A stretch of DNA of 64,000 nucleotides from Paraclostridium sordellii (GCF_000953675.1 NZ_LN679998.1:705911-769910); one strand, 5' to 3'; positions 10,077-19,477 are shown, counted from the first letter of the stretch. Made by a program: numbers and translations. The notes: generated by a model not told the origin, from the sequence alone.

Positions 10077-11321
10077 ATGTATAAAATACACACATTAGAT
10101 AATGGTCTTACTATAGTAGGAGAGGAGATTCCCTATTTAAAATCTATAACACTTGGAGTATGGGTAAATGCAGGTTCTAGGATAGAGAGTGAAAAACTAA
10201 GTGGAATATCGCATTTTATAGAACATATGCTTTTTAAAGGAACTAAAAATAGGACTTCTAAGGAAATTGCAAGTACAATAGATAACCTAGGGGGTCAAAT
10301 AAATGCATTTACAAGTAAAGAATGCACATGCTACTATGTAAAGCTATTAGATGAACATATAGATATAGGATTAGACATATTAAGTGATATGTTTTTGAAT
10401 CCACTATTTGACAAAGAAGATATAGAAAAAGAAAGACAGGTTATTTTAGAAGAATTAAAAATGTATGAAGATTCTCCAGAGGATTTAGTATATGACTTAC
10501 TTATGGAAGGAGTATATAAAACAGATGCTCTTGGAGGTAATATAATAGGAACTAAAGAATCACTAGACAATATGAATAGAGAAATTATAAGTGATTATTT
10601 CAAAAAGTATTATGTTGCTAGCAATTCAGTTATTTCAATCAGTGGTAATTTTAAATTTGAAGAAATAGTAAAATTAATAGAAGAAAAATTTAAAAATCTG
10701 AATAAAGGAGATGTAAATATAGAAATAACTACTCCTGAATTTCATCCATGTTTTATAGCTAAAAATAAAGATACTGAACAAGTTAACTTAGCTATAAGTC
10801 TAAAAGCGATACCTTTAGAAGATAGAGAAGATGCTTATGCTTTATCTATAATAAATAATATCTTTGGAGGAAGCATAAGTTCTAGATTGTTTCAAAATAT
10901 AAGAGAAAATAAAGGGCTTGTTTATTCAATATACTCTGCGCCAAGTCTTTATAGAAAGAGTGGAGAACTTGGTATTTATGCAAGTATGAGTAACGAAAAT
11001 CTAAAAAAAGTATATAATTTAGTATTGGAAGAAATTGATAATATAAGAGAAAATCACCTTACAGAAGAAGAAATAAGAGAGAGTAAAGAGCAGTTAAAAG
11101 GAAGCTATATATTAGGTTTAGAAAGTACTAGCAGTAGAATGATGTCAATAGGAAAATCGATGCTTTTAACTAAAAAGGTAAAAGATCCTAATGATATTAT
11201 AGAAAGTATAAATAATATTGAAAAAGCTAGAATAGACTTAATTATAGACAAGGTATTTAACAAAGAAAATATAGGCATATGCATTGTAGGAAGAGATGTA
11301 GAAAGTATAACTTTAGACTAA
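10077..11321 (+). CDS. mlpA: M16 family zinc peptidase (MlpA/YmxG-like)
   Basis: This is a pitrilysin/processing-peptidase-like protease. The 414-aa product has the inverted zinc motif HFIEHMLFKGT (HxxEH) near residue 50, with the distal glutamate region EERQVILEELKMYED-like near 125, and the C-terminal half-domain with SSRLFQNIRENKGLVYSI. A GGAGG at 10066-10070 abuts the ATG at 10071 but is 6 nt from ATG 10077, so I start at 10077. Its position after ylxY and before ymxH is conserved in Bacillus. Confidence 0.92.
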   Translation: MYKIHTLDNGLTIVGEEIPYLKSITLGVWVNAGSRIESEKLSGISHFIEHMLFKGTKNRTSKEIASTIDNLGGQINAFTSKECTCYYVKLLDEHIDIGLDILSDMFLNPLFDKEDIEKERQVILEELKMYEDSPEDLVYDLLMEGVYKTDALGGNIIGTKESLDNMNREIISDYFKKYYVASNSVISISGNFKFEEIVKLIEEKFKNLNKGDVNIEITTPEFHPCFIAKNKDTEQVNLAISLKAIPLEDREDAYALSIINNIFGGSISSRLFQNIRENKGLVYSIYSAPSLYRKSGELGIYASMSNENLKKVYNLVLEEIDNIRENHLTEEEIRESKEQLKGSYILGLESTSSRMMSIGKSMLLTKKVKDPNDIIESINNIEKARIDLIIDKVFNKENIGICIVGRDVESITLD

Positions 11322-11380
11322 CTAGACTAGACATATAATTAAGGTTATCTATATTAGATATATTATATGGGGGGATACGT

Positions 11381-11626
11381 ATGAATTTATCTGAAGTAGC
11401 AGGTAAGGAGATTGTAAATTTAGTTACGGGAGAGAGATTAGGAGTAGTTGGAGAATGTGATCTTATAATTGAAGATACAACTGGAAAAATATTAGCTTTA
11501 TTAATTCCAAGAGAAAGAGGTTTCTTTGGATTTAGAAAAGACAAATCGGTATTGGAAGTACCATGGAGAAATGTAAAAAAGATTGGTAATGACATGATTA
11601 TTATAGAATACGATGGTATTTATTAG
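11381..11626 (+). CDS. ymxH: YlmC/YmxH family PRC-barrel protein
   Basis: The 81-aa protein matches the small PRC-barrel family found in spore-formers. It opens MNLSEVAGKEIVNLVTGERLG, and ends with a PWRNVKKIGNDMIIIEYD strand pattern. Function is not established, though family members are sporulation-associated in clostridia. A strong GGGGGG ribosome site precedes it. It lies 9 nt before dapG; the Bacillus dipicolinate synthase genes that follow ymxH are absent here. Confidence 0.88.
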   Translation: MNLSEVAGKEIVNLVTGERLGVVGECDLIIEDTTGKILALLIPRERGFFGFRKDKSVLEVPWRNVKKIGNDMIIIEYDGIY

Positions 11627-11635
11627 GAGGGCAAT

Positions 11636-12847
11636 ATGACAATAGTAGTTCAAAAATTTGGCGGGACATCTGTGGAGTCTAATGAAAAAATGCAACAAGT
11701 TTGCAGTATAATAAAAAACTATAAAGAAAAAGGTTTAGACTTAGTTGTTGTAGTATCAGCTATGGGAAGAAAAGGTGCACCTTATGCAACAGATACATTA
11801 TTAAATTTATGTAAGGATGTAAATGAAAATTCATCTAAGAGAGAACTAGATTTAATAATGTCTTGTGGAGAAATAATTTCAGGAACAATACTTACAAATA
11901 TGTTAAATGGCTATGGTATAGATTCTATATTTTTAACAGGTAGCCAAGCTGGTATCTATACAGATGGACAATTCTCAGATTCTAGAATTGTAGATATAAA
12001 GCCAGATAGAATATCTAAGGAATTAAGTAAAGGTAAAGTTGTAATAATTGCAGGTTTCCAAGGTGTAACAGAAGATGGAGAAGTAACTACCCTAGGTAGA
12101 GGAGGTAGTGATACATCTGCTGTTGCTATAGGTAAAGCATTAGGATGTGAGAATGTAGAGATATACACAGATGTTGATGGAATAATGACTGCAGACCCAA
12201 GAGTAGAACCAGAAGCTAAGGTATTAGAATATATAAACTATGAAGAAGTATTTCAAATGGCAGATAAAGGAGCTAAAGTCATACATCCAAGAGCAGTTGA
12301 AATAGCAAAAAGTGGATCTATTACTTTAAGTATAAAAAATACTTTAAATCCAGAATATCCTGGAACTAGAATAAGTGGAAGATGTCCCAAATTTGAAGTA
12401 AATGAAGATGATGCATGCTTAAATACTATGACAGCTGTTGCTCATAAAAATGGAATAGCTCAAATAAAAATTAAATCAAGAGAAGATATATTCACTGAAA
12501 TAATGAATGATATAGAAAAAAATGAAATAAGTTTAGATATGATAAACTTTTTTATAGAAGAAAAAGCATTTGTAATAGAACATGATAAGCTAAATTCTTT
12601 AATAGAAATATTAAAAGCTCATAATTTAGATTATAAAATCAAAGAAAATTGTGCTAAAGTAACACTTATAGGTTCTAAGATGACTGGAATACCTGGAGTT
12701 ATGACAAAAATTGTTAGAGCACTATCAAAATCTAAGATAAACTTATTGCAAACATCTGATTCAAATATGACGATATCTTGCTTAGTTGAAGAAAAAGATA
12801 TGAAAAATGCAGTTCATGCTATACATGAAGAATTTAAATTAAATTAG
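11636..12847 (+). CDS. dapG: Aspartokinase (DapG-like)
   Basis: The enzyme phosphorylates aspartate, the first step to diaminopimelate, lysine, threonine and methionine. The 403-aa product starts with the kinase signature VVQKFGGTSVES, has TTLGRGGSDTSAVAIG near residue 150 and two C-terminal ACT domains (VTLIGSKMTGIPGVMTKI in the second). The length fits monofunctional class enzymes. No lysine riboswitch precedes it. Start at ATG 11636 after TAGGAGGGC. A hairpin with a T run follows and reaches into the next gene's ribosome site. Confidence 0.94.
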   Translation: MTIVVQKFGGTSVESNEKMQQVCSIIKNYKEKGLDLVVVVSAMGRKGAPYATDTLLNLCKDVNENSSKRELDLIMSCGEIISGTILTNMLNGYGIDSIFLTGSQAGIYTDGQFSDSRIVDIKPDRISKELSKGKVVIIAGFQGVTEDGEVTTLGRGGSDTSAVAIGKALGCENVEIYTDVDGIMTADPRVEPEAKVLEYINYEEVFQMADKGAKVIHPRAVEIAKSGSITLSIKNTLNPEYPGTRISGRCPKFEVNEDDACLNTMTAVAHKNGIAQIKIKSREDIFTEIMNDIEKNEISLDMINFFIEEKAFVIEHDKLNSLIEILKAHNLDYKIKENCAKVTLIGSKMTGIPGVMTKIVRALSKSKINLLQTSDSNMTISCLVEEKDMKNAVHAIHEEFKLN

Positions 12848-12861
12848 ATTAAATTAATAAT

Positions 12862-12917
12862 ATCCTCCGATTTTGGTTAACTTATATTTAAAGTTAAACA
12901 TTAAAGGAGGATTTTTT
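12862..12917 (+). promoter_or_regulatory. Hairpin that masks the Shine-Dalgarno of the next small gene
   Basis: ATCCTCC (12862-12868) is exactly complementary to GGAGGAT (12906-12912), which is the ribosome site of the 49-aa gene. Between them TTAACTT (12877-12883) pairs with AAGTTAA (12891-12897). Six T (12912-12917) follow and run straight into the ATG. The structure could act as a dapG terminator, a translational mask, or both. Confidence 0.6.
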
Positions 12918-13067
12918 ATGTCAAATAAAAAAAATAAAAAACAACCTACATTTAAATTAGAATTCGATGAAGAAATAAGCCTACCAGCAAGCTTTAGACC
13001 TAATAAAAGTGGTTCAGTAGCTCAAAATACATCAAGACCAATAAAAAAACATCCTAAACAAAAATAG
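12918..13067 (+). CDS. Small basic protein of unknown function (49 aa)
   Basis: From ATG 12918 the product is 49 aa with a lysine-rich start, a short acidic strand-like segment (KLEFDEEISLPASF) and a basic, proline-containing tail ending KKHPKQK. There is no signal peptide or membrane segment. AAAGGAGG (12903-12910) gives a strong ribosome site, so the longer frame opening at 12873 is not needed. It sits between dapG and tepA. I do not recognise a family. Confidence 0.7.
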   Translation: MSNKKNKKQPTFKLEFDEEISLPASFRPNKSGSVAQNTSRPIKKHPKQK

Positions 13068-13098
13068 GAAAAAATAAAGTCTTAGAAGGAGGCTACAT

Positions 13099-13845
13099 AT
13101 GAGCTTTTTATACAATAAAGATAATGAAGAACGAATAAAATTAAAATCTGAAGAAAATGAAAATAGTAATGAAGAGCATGAAGATATTGAAAATATAAAG
13201 CAAATGGGAGTACCTAATATTCCACAATCTAATATAAAAGATATACAATGTATAACTATAATAGGTGAGATAGAAGGTCACTTTGCAGGAAACCCTCAAA
13301 AAAAATCAACCAAATATGAACATATAATTCCTATGTTATTTTCAATAGAGGAAAGTAGTGAAATAAAAGGAGTTTTAGTTATATTAAATACTGTAGGTGG
13401 AGATGTTGAAGCTGGACTTGCTATGGCAGAACTTATAAATAGTTTATCTAAAAAAGTAGTTACTCTTGTATTAGGAGGAAGTCATAGTATAGGTGTTCCT
13501 CTTGCCACTGCAGGAAATCATTCATTTATAGCACCTACAGCTACAATGATAGTCCATCCTATAAGAACCAATGGACTAGTAATTGGAGTTAATGAAACTT
13601 TTGAATATTTTAAGAAGATGCAAGAAAGAATTACTCAGTTTATAACTAGAACATCAGATATAAACAGAGAAGAATTAGAAAAGTTGATGTATTCTAAAGA
13701 AGAGTTAGTTAGTGATGTGGGAAGTGTCCTAATAGGAAAAGAAGCAGTAGATTGTGGTTTGATTGATGAAGTTGGTGGACTAAAAGAGGCTATGTCAAAG
13801 TTAAGAGAATTAATAAAAGAAGACGATAAGGAAGATAATAAATGA
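13099..13845 (+). CDS. tepA: TepA-like ClpP-family serine protease
   Basis: The 248-aa product is a ClpP/crotonase-fold protein. Catalytic residues can be placed by alignment: Ser in GGSHSIGVPLA near residue 134, His in TATMIVHP near residue 154, and Asp in AVDCGLIDE near the end. A charged N-terminal extension of about 45 residues is not part of the fold. TepA in B. subtilis is also next to spoIIIE and was linked to protein export and germination. The clear AGAAGGAGG supports this start. Confidence 0.9.
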   Translation: MSFLYNKDNEERIKLKSEENENSNEEHEDIENIKQMGVPNIPQSNIKDIQCITIIGEIEGHFAGNPQKKSTKYEHIIPMLFSIEESSEIKGVLVILNTVGGDVEAGLAMAELINSLSKKVVTLVLGGSHSIGVPLATAGNHSFIAPTATMIVHPIRTNGLVIGVNETFEYFKKMQERITQFITRTSDINREELEKLMYSKEELVSDVGSVLIGKEAVDCGLIDEVGGLKEAMSKLRELIKEDDKEDNK

Positions 13846-13860
13846 TATAAGCAAATAAAT

Positions 13861-13890
13861 TTGTTTAAACAACAAAATATATGCTATAAT
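13861..13890 (+). promoter_or_regulatory. Promoter upstream of ftsK/spoIIIE, with palindromic -35
   Basis: TTGTTT (13861-13866) and TATAAT (13885-13890) are 18 bp apart with an extended TG at 13882-13883. The -35 lies in a perfect 12-bp palindrome TTGTTTAAACAA (13861-13872), a possible operator. A terminator hairpin begins only about 10 nt after the -10. Confidence 0.6.
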
Positions 13891-13900
13891 TAAAAGATAT

Positions 13901-13935
13901 AAAAGTGTTAGTGTATAAATACATTAGCACTTTTT
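13901..13935 (+). terminator. Intrinsic terminator between tepA and ftsK
   Basis: AAGTGTTAGTGTA pairs with TACATTAGCACTT (two wobble pairs) around a TAAA loop, followed by TTTTT. It ends tepA transcription, but also lies just downstream of the promoter at 13861-13890. Confidence 0.8.
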
Positions 13936-13994
13936 GCTATGATTTTGCAGTTTATTAATTCTTGTATAAATTTATTTTTAAAGAGGTGAGATGG

Positions 13995-16343
13995 GTGGCT
14001 AAGAAAAAATCTAAAAAGAAAAAGAATATACAATCAAGTTTTACGGCTGAATATAATAACCTTATAACTATATTTGTAGGTATATTTTTACTATATAGTT
14101 TAAACTCTAGTTCAATGGGAATGTTAGGAACATTTATTCAAAATATATTCCTAGGTTTATTCGGTAAATTATCATTAGTTATACCGTTTATAATAATAGT
14201 TAGTGGTGTGCTAGGATTTTTTGAGAAGAATGAATATATATATAGAATTAAGAGTACAAAGTTATATTATGTAGGTGTATTTTTTATATTCATATTTTAT
14301 GGTCTAATAAATGCAAAAAATTTACCTATAGATAGTCCTACTAATACATATGTTATAAAAGAAGTAACTAAACAAGCTGTAAATGGAGAAGGATGTGGAC
14401 TTATAGCTACTGTTATTACTTATTATGTTACTAAAATATTTGGGATAACAGGTGCATGGTTAGTAAGTATTTTTGCATTATTTATAACATGTCTATTTAC
14501 ATTTAATATATCTTTAAAAGACATAATATATACAATTAAGGCTAAGTCAAATAAAGATAAAAATAGTAATCTTTCACTTAAAGACAAGGCTAAAAACTTA
14601 AAATCAGCTATGGTTAATATGGTAACGGAAGAAGTAGATGAAAATACTATGGTAACAAAGGCTGGATTAAGAGGTAAGTCTAAAGAAGATAGTAATGTAG
14701 ATGATTCATATGAAGATGAAAATGATAAGACAATAAAAATTGTAGGATTTAATAAAGCCGAAGATGATTACCTAGAAATATTAGAGGGCACTCAAAGTAT
14801 GCCTGAATTAGAAGTTTTAAAAGAACTACAAAAGGCAAAACCTAATTCAAAAACAGAGGTTGAAAATCAAGCAAATAGTGAACTAGATAAAACTCAACCT
14901 ATGAATATAAAGACAGATTCAAGTTATGAAAATTATAAAAAGCCTAGTGTTGAACTTTTAAATAAAATTGATACAAAAACTGATGATAAAAGTAAGAAAA
15001 AAGTATTAAAAAATGCTTCTTTACTTGAAAAAACTCTATCAGACTTTGGAGTGGAGGCAAAAGTAAATCAAGTTACAGTAGGACCTACTATTACAAGATA
15101 CGAACTTCAACCAAGTCCAGGAGTAAAGGTAAGTAAAATAGTTAACCTAACAGATGATATAGCACTTAGCTTAGCTGCTAAGAGTATAAGAATTGAAGCT
15201 CCTATACCTGGTAAAAGTGCTATAGGAATAGAGGTTCCAAATGAGGAAGCTCAAATGGTAACTTTAAGAGAAGTTCTTGAAAGTGATGAATTTGAAAAGT
15301 TTAAATCACCATTAGCTATGGGTCTTGGGAAAGATATTGCAGGAAAACCAATAATAGCTGATATTGGTAAAATGCCACATTTACTTATAGCAGGATCTAC
15401 AGGTTCAGGAAAGAGTGTTTGTGTAAATACTTTAATAAATAGTATTTTATACAAAGCTAACCCTGATGAAGTTAAGTTTTTACTTATAGATCCTAAGGTT
15501 GTAGAGCTTGCAAATTATAATGGAATACCACATTTATTAATTCCAGTTGTAACAGATCCTAAAAAAGCAGCTAATGCACTTAATTGGGCAGTTACAGAAA
15601 TGAATAGAAGATATAAATTATTTGCAGAAACAAGTGTAAAGGATATAACTAGCTATAATGAAAAAAGCGAAGAAAAACTTCCTAAGATAGTTATAATAAT
15701 AGACGAGCTTGCAGACTTAATGATGGTTAGTGCTAGTGATGTTGAAGATTATATTTGTAGATTAGCTCAAATGGCAAGAGCAGCAGGTATGCATTTAATT
15801 GTTGCTACTCAAAGACCATCAGTTGATGTTATAACAGGAGTTATAAAAGCTAATATACCTTCAAGAATAGCATTTGCTGTATCATCACAAACGGATTCAA
15901 GAACAATACTTGATATGGGTGGAGCTGAAAAACTTTTAGGAAAAGGAGATATGCTATTCTACCCACTAGGAGCAGCAAAACCAGTAAGACTACAAGGTGC
16001 GTTTATATCAGAATCAGAATCAGAGAAAGTTATTGACTATATAAAAGGTCAAATTAAAGAAGAAGTTAAATATGAAGACTGTATTGTCGATAGTATAAGT
16101 AAAATATCAAAAGAACAAGACGATGATACAGATGAGCTTTTAAGTGAAGCAATAGAATTTGTAGTTGAAAGTGGTCAAGCTTCAGCTTCAATGCTTCAAA
16201 GAAAGTTTAAAATAGGATTTAATAGAGCGGCAAGACTTATAGATTCTATGGAAGAAAGAAACATAGTAGGAAAGAGCGAAGGAAGTAAGCCGAGAAAAGT
16301 GTTAATAAGCAAACAAGACTTAGATAATTTAGAAGGTGAATAA
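13995..16343 (+). CDS. ftsK: DNA translocase FtsK/SpoIIIE
   Basis: This membrane-anchored hexameric motor pumps chromosomal DNA through the division or sporulation septum. The 782-aa product has a lysine-rich start, about four N-terminal membrane segments (to residue ~180), an acidic linker, the alpha domain, and the RecA-like motor with Walker [10 protein letters not shown] near residue 465 and Walker [13 protein letters not shown] near 565. A C-terminal winged-helix gamma domain (about 715-775) reads polarity sequences. A TTG at 13962 extends the frame but lacks a ribosome site. GTG 13995 has AGAGGTGAG 5-13 nt upstream. Confidence 0.95.
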   Translation: MAKKKSKKKKNIQSSFTAEYNNLITIFVGIFLLYSLNSSSMGMLGTFIQNIFLGLFGKLSLVIPFIIIVSGVLGFFEKNEYIYRIKSTKLYYVGVFFIFIFYGLINAKNLPIDSPTNTYVIKEVTKQAVNGEGCGLIATVITYYVTKIFGITGAWLVSIFALFITCLFTFNISLKDIIYTIKAKSNKDKNSNLSLKDKAKNLKSAMVNMVTEEVDENTMVTKAGLRGKSKEDSNVDDSYEDENDKTIKIVGFNKAEDDYLEILEGTQSMPELEVLKELQKAKPNSKTEVENQANSELDKTQPMNIKTDSSYENYKKPSVELLNKIDTKTDDKSKKKVLKNASLLEKTLSDFGVEAKVNQVTVGPTITRYELQPSPGVKVSKIVNLTDDIALSLAAKSIRIEAPIPGKSAIGIEVPNEEAQMVTLREVLESDEFEKFKSPLAMGLGKDIAGKPIIADIGKMPHLLIAGSTGSGKSVCVNTLINSILYKANPDEVKFLLIDPKVVELANYNGIPHLLIPVVTDPKKAANALNWAVTEMNRRYKLFAETSVKDITSYNEKSEEKLPKIVIIIDELADLMMVSASDVEDYICRLAQMARAAGMHLIVATQRPSVDVITGVIKANIPSRIAFAVSSQTDSRTILDMGGAEKLLGKGDMLFYPLGAAKPVRLQGAFISESESEKVIDYIKGQIKEEVKYEDCIVDSISKISKEQDDDTDELLSEAIEFVVESGQASASMLQRKFKIGFNRAARLIDSMEERNIVGKSEGSKPRKVLISKQDLDNLEGE

Positions 16344-16345
16344 AT

Positions 16346-17395
16346 TTGAAAACAATAGATGTTAAAGGTGCATTAGATTTACCAAACTCGATATTTATAG
16401 ATGTTAGGACAAGCGCGGAATTTGAAGAAGATCATATAGTAGATGCATTTCATATGCCTTTATTTAATGACGATGAGCATAAAGATATAGGAACTATATA
16501 TAAAATGCAAGGAAAGCATGAGGCTATCCAAAAAGGATTTGACTATGTAAAAGATAAACTTAAGCATATGTACATGGAAGTTTTAAGTTTAGCTAATGAA
16601 TATGACAATATAGTTATATATTGTGCTAGAGGTGGAATGAGAAGTGGTAGTTTAGTTAATATGATATCTACATTAGGTGTTAATGTATATCAATTAGAAG
16701 GTGGATATAAAGCTTATAGAAACTTTGTACTAAATTACTTTAAAACAATTATGGATACTAAAAATTTTATAGTATTACATGGATTAACTGGCGTAGGTAA
16801 AACTGATATGTTACTAAAGCTAGAAGAAAATGACATAGATGTTATAGACTTAGAAGGTATGGCTAAAAATAGTGGATCTACTTTTGGATTTATAATGTTT
16901 GATGAAAAACCTCCAACACAAAAGAAGTTTGAAACGAAGATTTTTGAAAAACTATACTTCTCAAAAAGTGATTACATTTTCATAGAAAGTGAAAGTAAAA
17001 GAGTTGGACATGTGAATGTTCCACATGAGATATATGAAGGAATAATAAGAGATGGATATCATGTATTAATGGAGTGTAGTATAAAATCTAGAGTAGATAG
17101 ATTATGTAGTGATTATATATATACAGATAAGAAAAATGATGAAGCATTAATACAATGTATAAATAAATTTAGAAAAAGATTAGGAAATGCAAAAGTTGAT
17201 TATTATATAGAGTTATTTAATGAAGGAAAATACGACCAACTTATAGAACATTATTTAGTAGAATATTATGATGCACTTTATGGGCATTCTGTTGAAAAAT
17301 ATGAATATAATAAGGTTATAAATTGTGACAATATGGATGAATCTTTAATAGATATGATTGATTTTCACAAAGCAGCGAAGGAAGGAGCAATATAG
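16346..17395 (+). CDS. mnmH: tRNA 2-selenouridine synthase
   Basis: MnmH (SelU/YbbB) replaces sulfur with selenium in the wobble 2-thiouridine of tRNA-Lys/Glu/Gln via a geranylated intermediate, using selenophosphate. The 349-aa product has an N-terminal rhodanese domain with catalytic Cys93 in YCARGGMRSGS and a C-terminal P-loop domain with GLTGVGKT at 146-153. The start is TTG at 16346, 5 nt after AGAAGGTGAA at the end of ftsK, and its stop abuts the rimO ATG. It implies selD elsewhere in the genome, which cannot be seen here. Confidence 0.93.
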   Translation: MKTIDVKGALDLPNSIFIDVRTSAEFEEDHIVDAFHMPLFNDDEHKDIGTIYKMQGKHEAIQKGFDYVKDKLKHMYMEVLSLANEYDNIVIYCARGGMRSGSLVNMISTLGVNVYQLEGGYKAYRNFVLNYFKTIMDTKNFIVLHGLTGVGKTDMLLKLEENDIDVIDLEGMAKNSGSTFGFIMFDEKPPTQKKFETKIFEKLYFSKSDYIFIESESKRVGHVNVPHEIYEGIIRDGYHVLMECSIKSRVDRLCSDYIYTDKKNDEALIQCINKFRKRLGNAKVDYYIELFNEGKYDQLIEHYLVEYYDALYGHSVEKYEYNKVINCDNMDESLIDMIDFHKAAKEGAI

Positions 17396-18730
17396 ATGTT
17401 AAAAATAGCATTAGAATCATTAGGATGTTCTAAGAATCTAGTAGATGCAGAAATAATGATGGGAATTTTAAATAGAAAAGGATATAAACTGGTAGGAGAT
17501 TTTGAAGATGCTGATATAATACTTGTGAACACTTGTGGATTTATAGAATCAGCAAAACAAGAATCGATAGATACAATACTTGACCTAGCTCAATTAAAAG
17601 AAACTGGAAATTTAAAATTACTTATAGTTACTGGATGTTTAGCACAAAGATATGCTAAAGAACTTCAAGAAGAGATACCAGAAATAGATGCTATAGTTGG
17701 TACTGGAAGTTATCAACAAATAGATGAAATTATAGAAGGGCTTAAAAAAGAAAATAATATAGTAAGCTTAAATGATATAGAATTTGCTTACAATGAGGAC
17801 CTTCCAAGATATGTAACAACACCTGATTATATGGCTTATTTAAAAATAGGTGAAGGGTGTGACAATCACTGTACTTACTGTATAATACCTAAGTTAAGAG
17901 GAAAGTATAGAAGTAGAAAAATGGAAGACATATTAAGAGAAGCCAAAGACTTAGCATCTAAAGGAGTTAAAGAACTTGTAGTTATAGCACAAGACACTAC
18001 AAAGTATGGATTTGATTTATACAATGAAGCTAAACTACCACAATTATTAGAAGAACTTGCTCAAATAGAGGGTATAAAATGGATAAGAATAATGTATTCT
18101 TACCCAGAATCAATAACAGAAGAACTTGTAAAAGTTATGAAAAAATATGATAACATATGTAATTATTTTGATATGCCTATACAACATGCAAGCAATAGTG
18201 TATTAAAATTAATGAATAGACATACAACTAAAGAAGATATAAAAGCTAAGGTTGAGATGATAAGAAGTTATATACCAGATGCAACATTAAGAACTACTAT
18301 AATAGTTGGATTCCCTGGAGAGACAGAAGAAGATTTCAAAGAATTAGTAGAATTTGCAAAAGAAGTTAAATTTGATAGATTAGGAGCTTTTGCTTATTCT
18401 AGAGAAGAAGATACTCCAGCAGATAAACTACCAAATCACTTAGAAGAAGATGTTAAGATAAGAAGAAGAGATGAACTTATGCTAGTTCAACAAGAAATAT
18501 CTAAAGAGTTAAACGCTCAAAAGGTAGATAATGAGTATGAAGTTTTAATAGAAGAACAAATAGAAGACAAGGTTTATATAGGAAGAACTCAAGGAGATGC
18601 AGAGGAAATAGATAGTATAGTTTATGTTAAATCTGACAATAAACTTAATCTAGGAGATTTTGTAAATGTAAAAATAAACAATGCTCTAGAGTATGATTTG
18701 ATGGGAGATGTAGTTAATGAACTTGCCTAA
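17396..18730 (+). CDS. rimO: Ribosomal protein S12 methylthiotransferase
   Basis: RimO is a radical SAM enzyme that adds a methylthio group to an aspartate of S12. The 444-aa product has an N-terminal UPF0004 domain with three cysteines (SLGCSKN, NTCGFI, TGCLAQR), the radical SAM motif GEGCDNHCTYC near residues 150-160 and a C-terminal TRAM domain. The SLGCSKNLVD start is diagnostic of RimO over MiaB. It starts directly after the mnmH stop and overlaps pgsA by 14 nt. Strong ribosome site GGAAGGAG. Confidence 0.96.
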   Translation: MLKIALESLGCSKNLVDAEIMMGILNRKGYKLVGDFEDADIILVNTCGFIESAKQESIDTILDLAQLKETGNLKLLIVTGCLAQRYAKELQEEIPEIDAIVGTGSYQQIDEIIEGLKKENNIVSLNDIEFAYNEDLPRYVTTPDYMAYLKIGEGCDNHCTYCIIPKLRGKYRSRKMEDILREAKDLASKGVKELVVIAQDTTKYGFDLYNEAKLPQLLEELAQIEGIKWIRIMYSYPESITEELVKVMKKYDNICNYFDMPIQHASNSVLKLMNRHTTKEDIKAKVEMIRSYIPDATLRTTIIVGFPGETEEDFKELVEFAKEVKFDRLGAFAYSREEDTPADKLPNHLEEDVKIRRRDELMLVQQEISKELNAQKVDNEYEVLIEEQIEDKVYIGRTQGDAEEIDSIVYVKSDNKLNLGDFVNVKINNALEYDLMGDVVNELA

Positions 18731-19259
18731 TAAATTAACTTTATTTAGGATATTTTTAATACCAGTATTTATAATCATAATGATGTTAAACGTACCAAAT
18801 AAATTTTTAATAGCATGTATGATATTTATAGTGGCTTCAGCTACAGATGCAATGGATGGATATATAGCAAGAAAATATAATTTAGTTACTGATTTTGGAA
18901 AGTTTATGGATCCACTTGCAGATAAACTATTAGTGATTTCAGCTTTGACAACTATGATAGAATTTGACTTAGTTCCAGCATGGATGGTTATAATTATAGT
19001 TGCAAGAGAACTTACGGTTAGTATATTAAGAGCTATAGCAGCTGCTGATGGAAAAGTTATAGCAGCAAGCTCTGGAGGTAAGTTAAAGACTATTTCACAG
19101 ATGATAGCTATAATAGTTTTATTATTAGGAAAAGACTTTGGAAGTATACCACTTTTAAATATAGGTAAAGTAACTATTTTAATAGCTACACTACTTACTC
19201 TTTATTCAGGGTGGGAATATTTATATAAAAACAAAAATCTATTTATGGAAAGTAAGTAA
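18717..19259 (+). CDS. pgsA: CDP-diacylglycerol-glycerol-3-phosphate 3-phosphatidyltransferase
   Basis: PgsA makes phosphatidylglycerol phosphate, the committed step for anionic membrane lipids. The 180-aa integral membrane protein has the CDP-alcohol phosphotransferase motif DAMDGYIARKY...DFGKFMDPLADK (residues about 43-70) with all expected aspartates, and several hydrophobic helices. The opening NLPNKLTLFRIFLIP is typical. It overlaps rimO by 14 nt, so coupled translation is likely. Conserved just before recA. Confidence 0.96.
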   Translation: MNLPNKLTLFRIFLIPVFIIIMMLNVPNKFLIACMIFIVASATDAMDGYIARKYNLVTDFGKFMDPLADKLLVISALTTMIEFDLVPAWMVIIIVARELTVSILRAIAAADGKVIAASSGGKLKTISQMIAIIVLLLGKDFGSIPLLNIGKVTILIATLLTLYSGWEYLYKNKNLFMESK

Positions 19260-19388
19260 TTATAAAAAGGTGGGGATAAATCATTTATGCCTGTCTTTTT
19301 TTATTTAAAAAATTTAAACTATAAACTGGTAAATATCAATTTATAATCAATTAAAAATATTTATACAATTTATGGAAGAATAGTATAA

Positions 19389-19449
19389 AGTTTTATAATT
19401 AAAGTTAATACTAATAAAGTATTATTTAATTGACTTTAATTATAAAACT
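19389..19449 (+). repeat. 61-bp inverted repeat spanning the recA promoter
   Basis: Arms 19389-19409 and 19429-19449 are complementary at 20 of 21 positions, the one exception being a G-T type pair. Inside, AATACT and AGTATT can extend the pairing. The recA -35 box lies in the right arm. No T run follows, so it is not a standard terminator. Confidence 0.8.
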
Positions 19450-19458
19450 AGATATAAT
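19430..19458 (+). promoter_or_regulatory. Sigma-A promoter of recA
   Basis: TTGACT (19430-19435) and TATAAT (19453-19458) are separated by exactly 17 bp. The predicted start is near 19465, giving an 80-nt leader. Confidence 0.85.
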
Positions 19459-19465
19459 ATTAATA

Positions 19466-19477
19466 GAACAAGTGTTT
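19466..19477 (+). promoter_or_regulatory. LexA (SOS) box-like site at the recA start point
   Basis: GAACAAGTGTTT matches the Gram-positive SOS operator pattern GAAC-N4-GTTC at seven of eight fixed positions. It lies directly after the -10, where LexA would block initiation. SOS control of recA is well known; binding here is inferred. Confidence 0.6.

Noticed and set aside
19264-19310. Terminator after pgsA
   Set aside because: The stem around ATAAA-TCA-TTTAT has a mismatch before the G-C pairs; too weak to list despite the T run after it.
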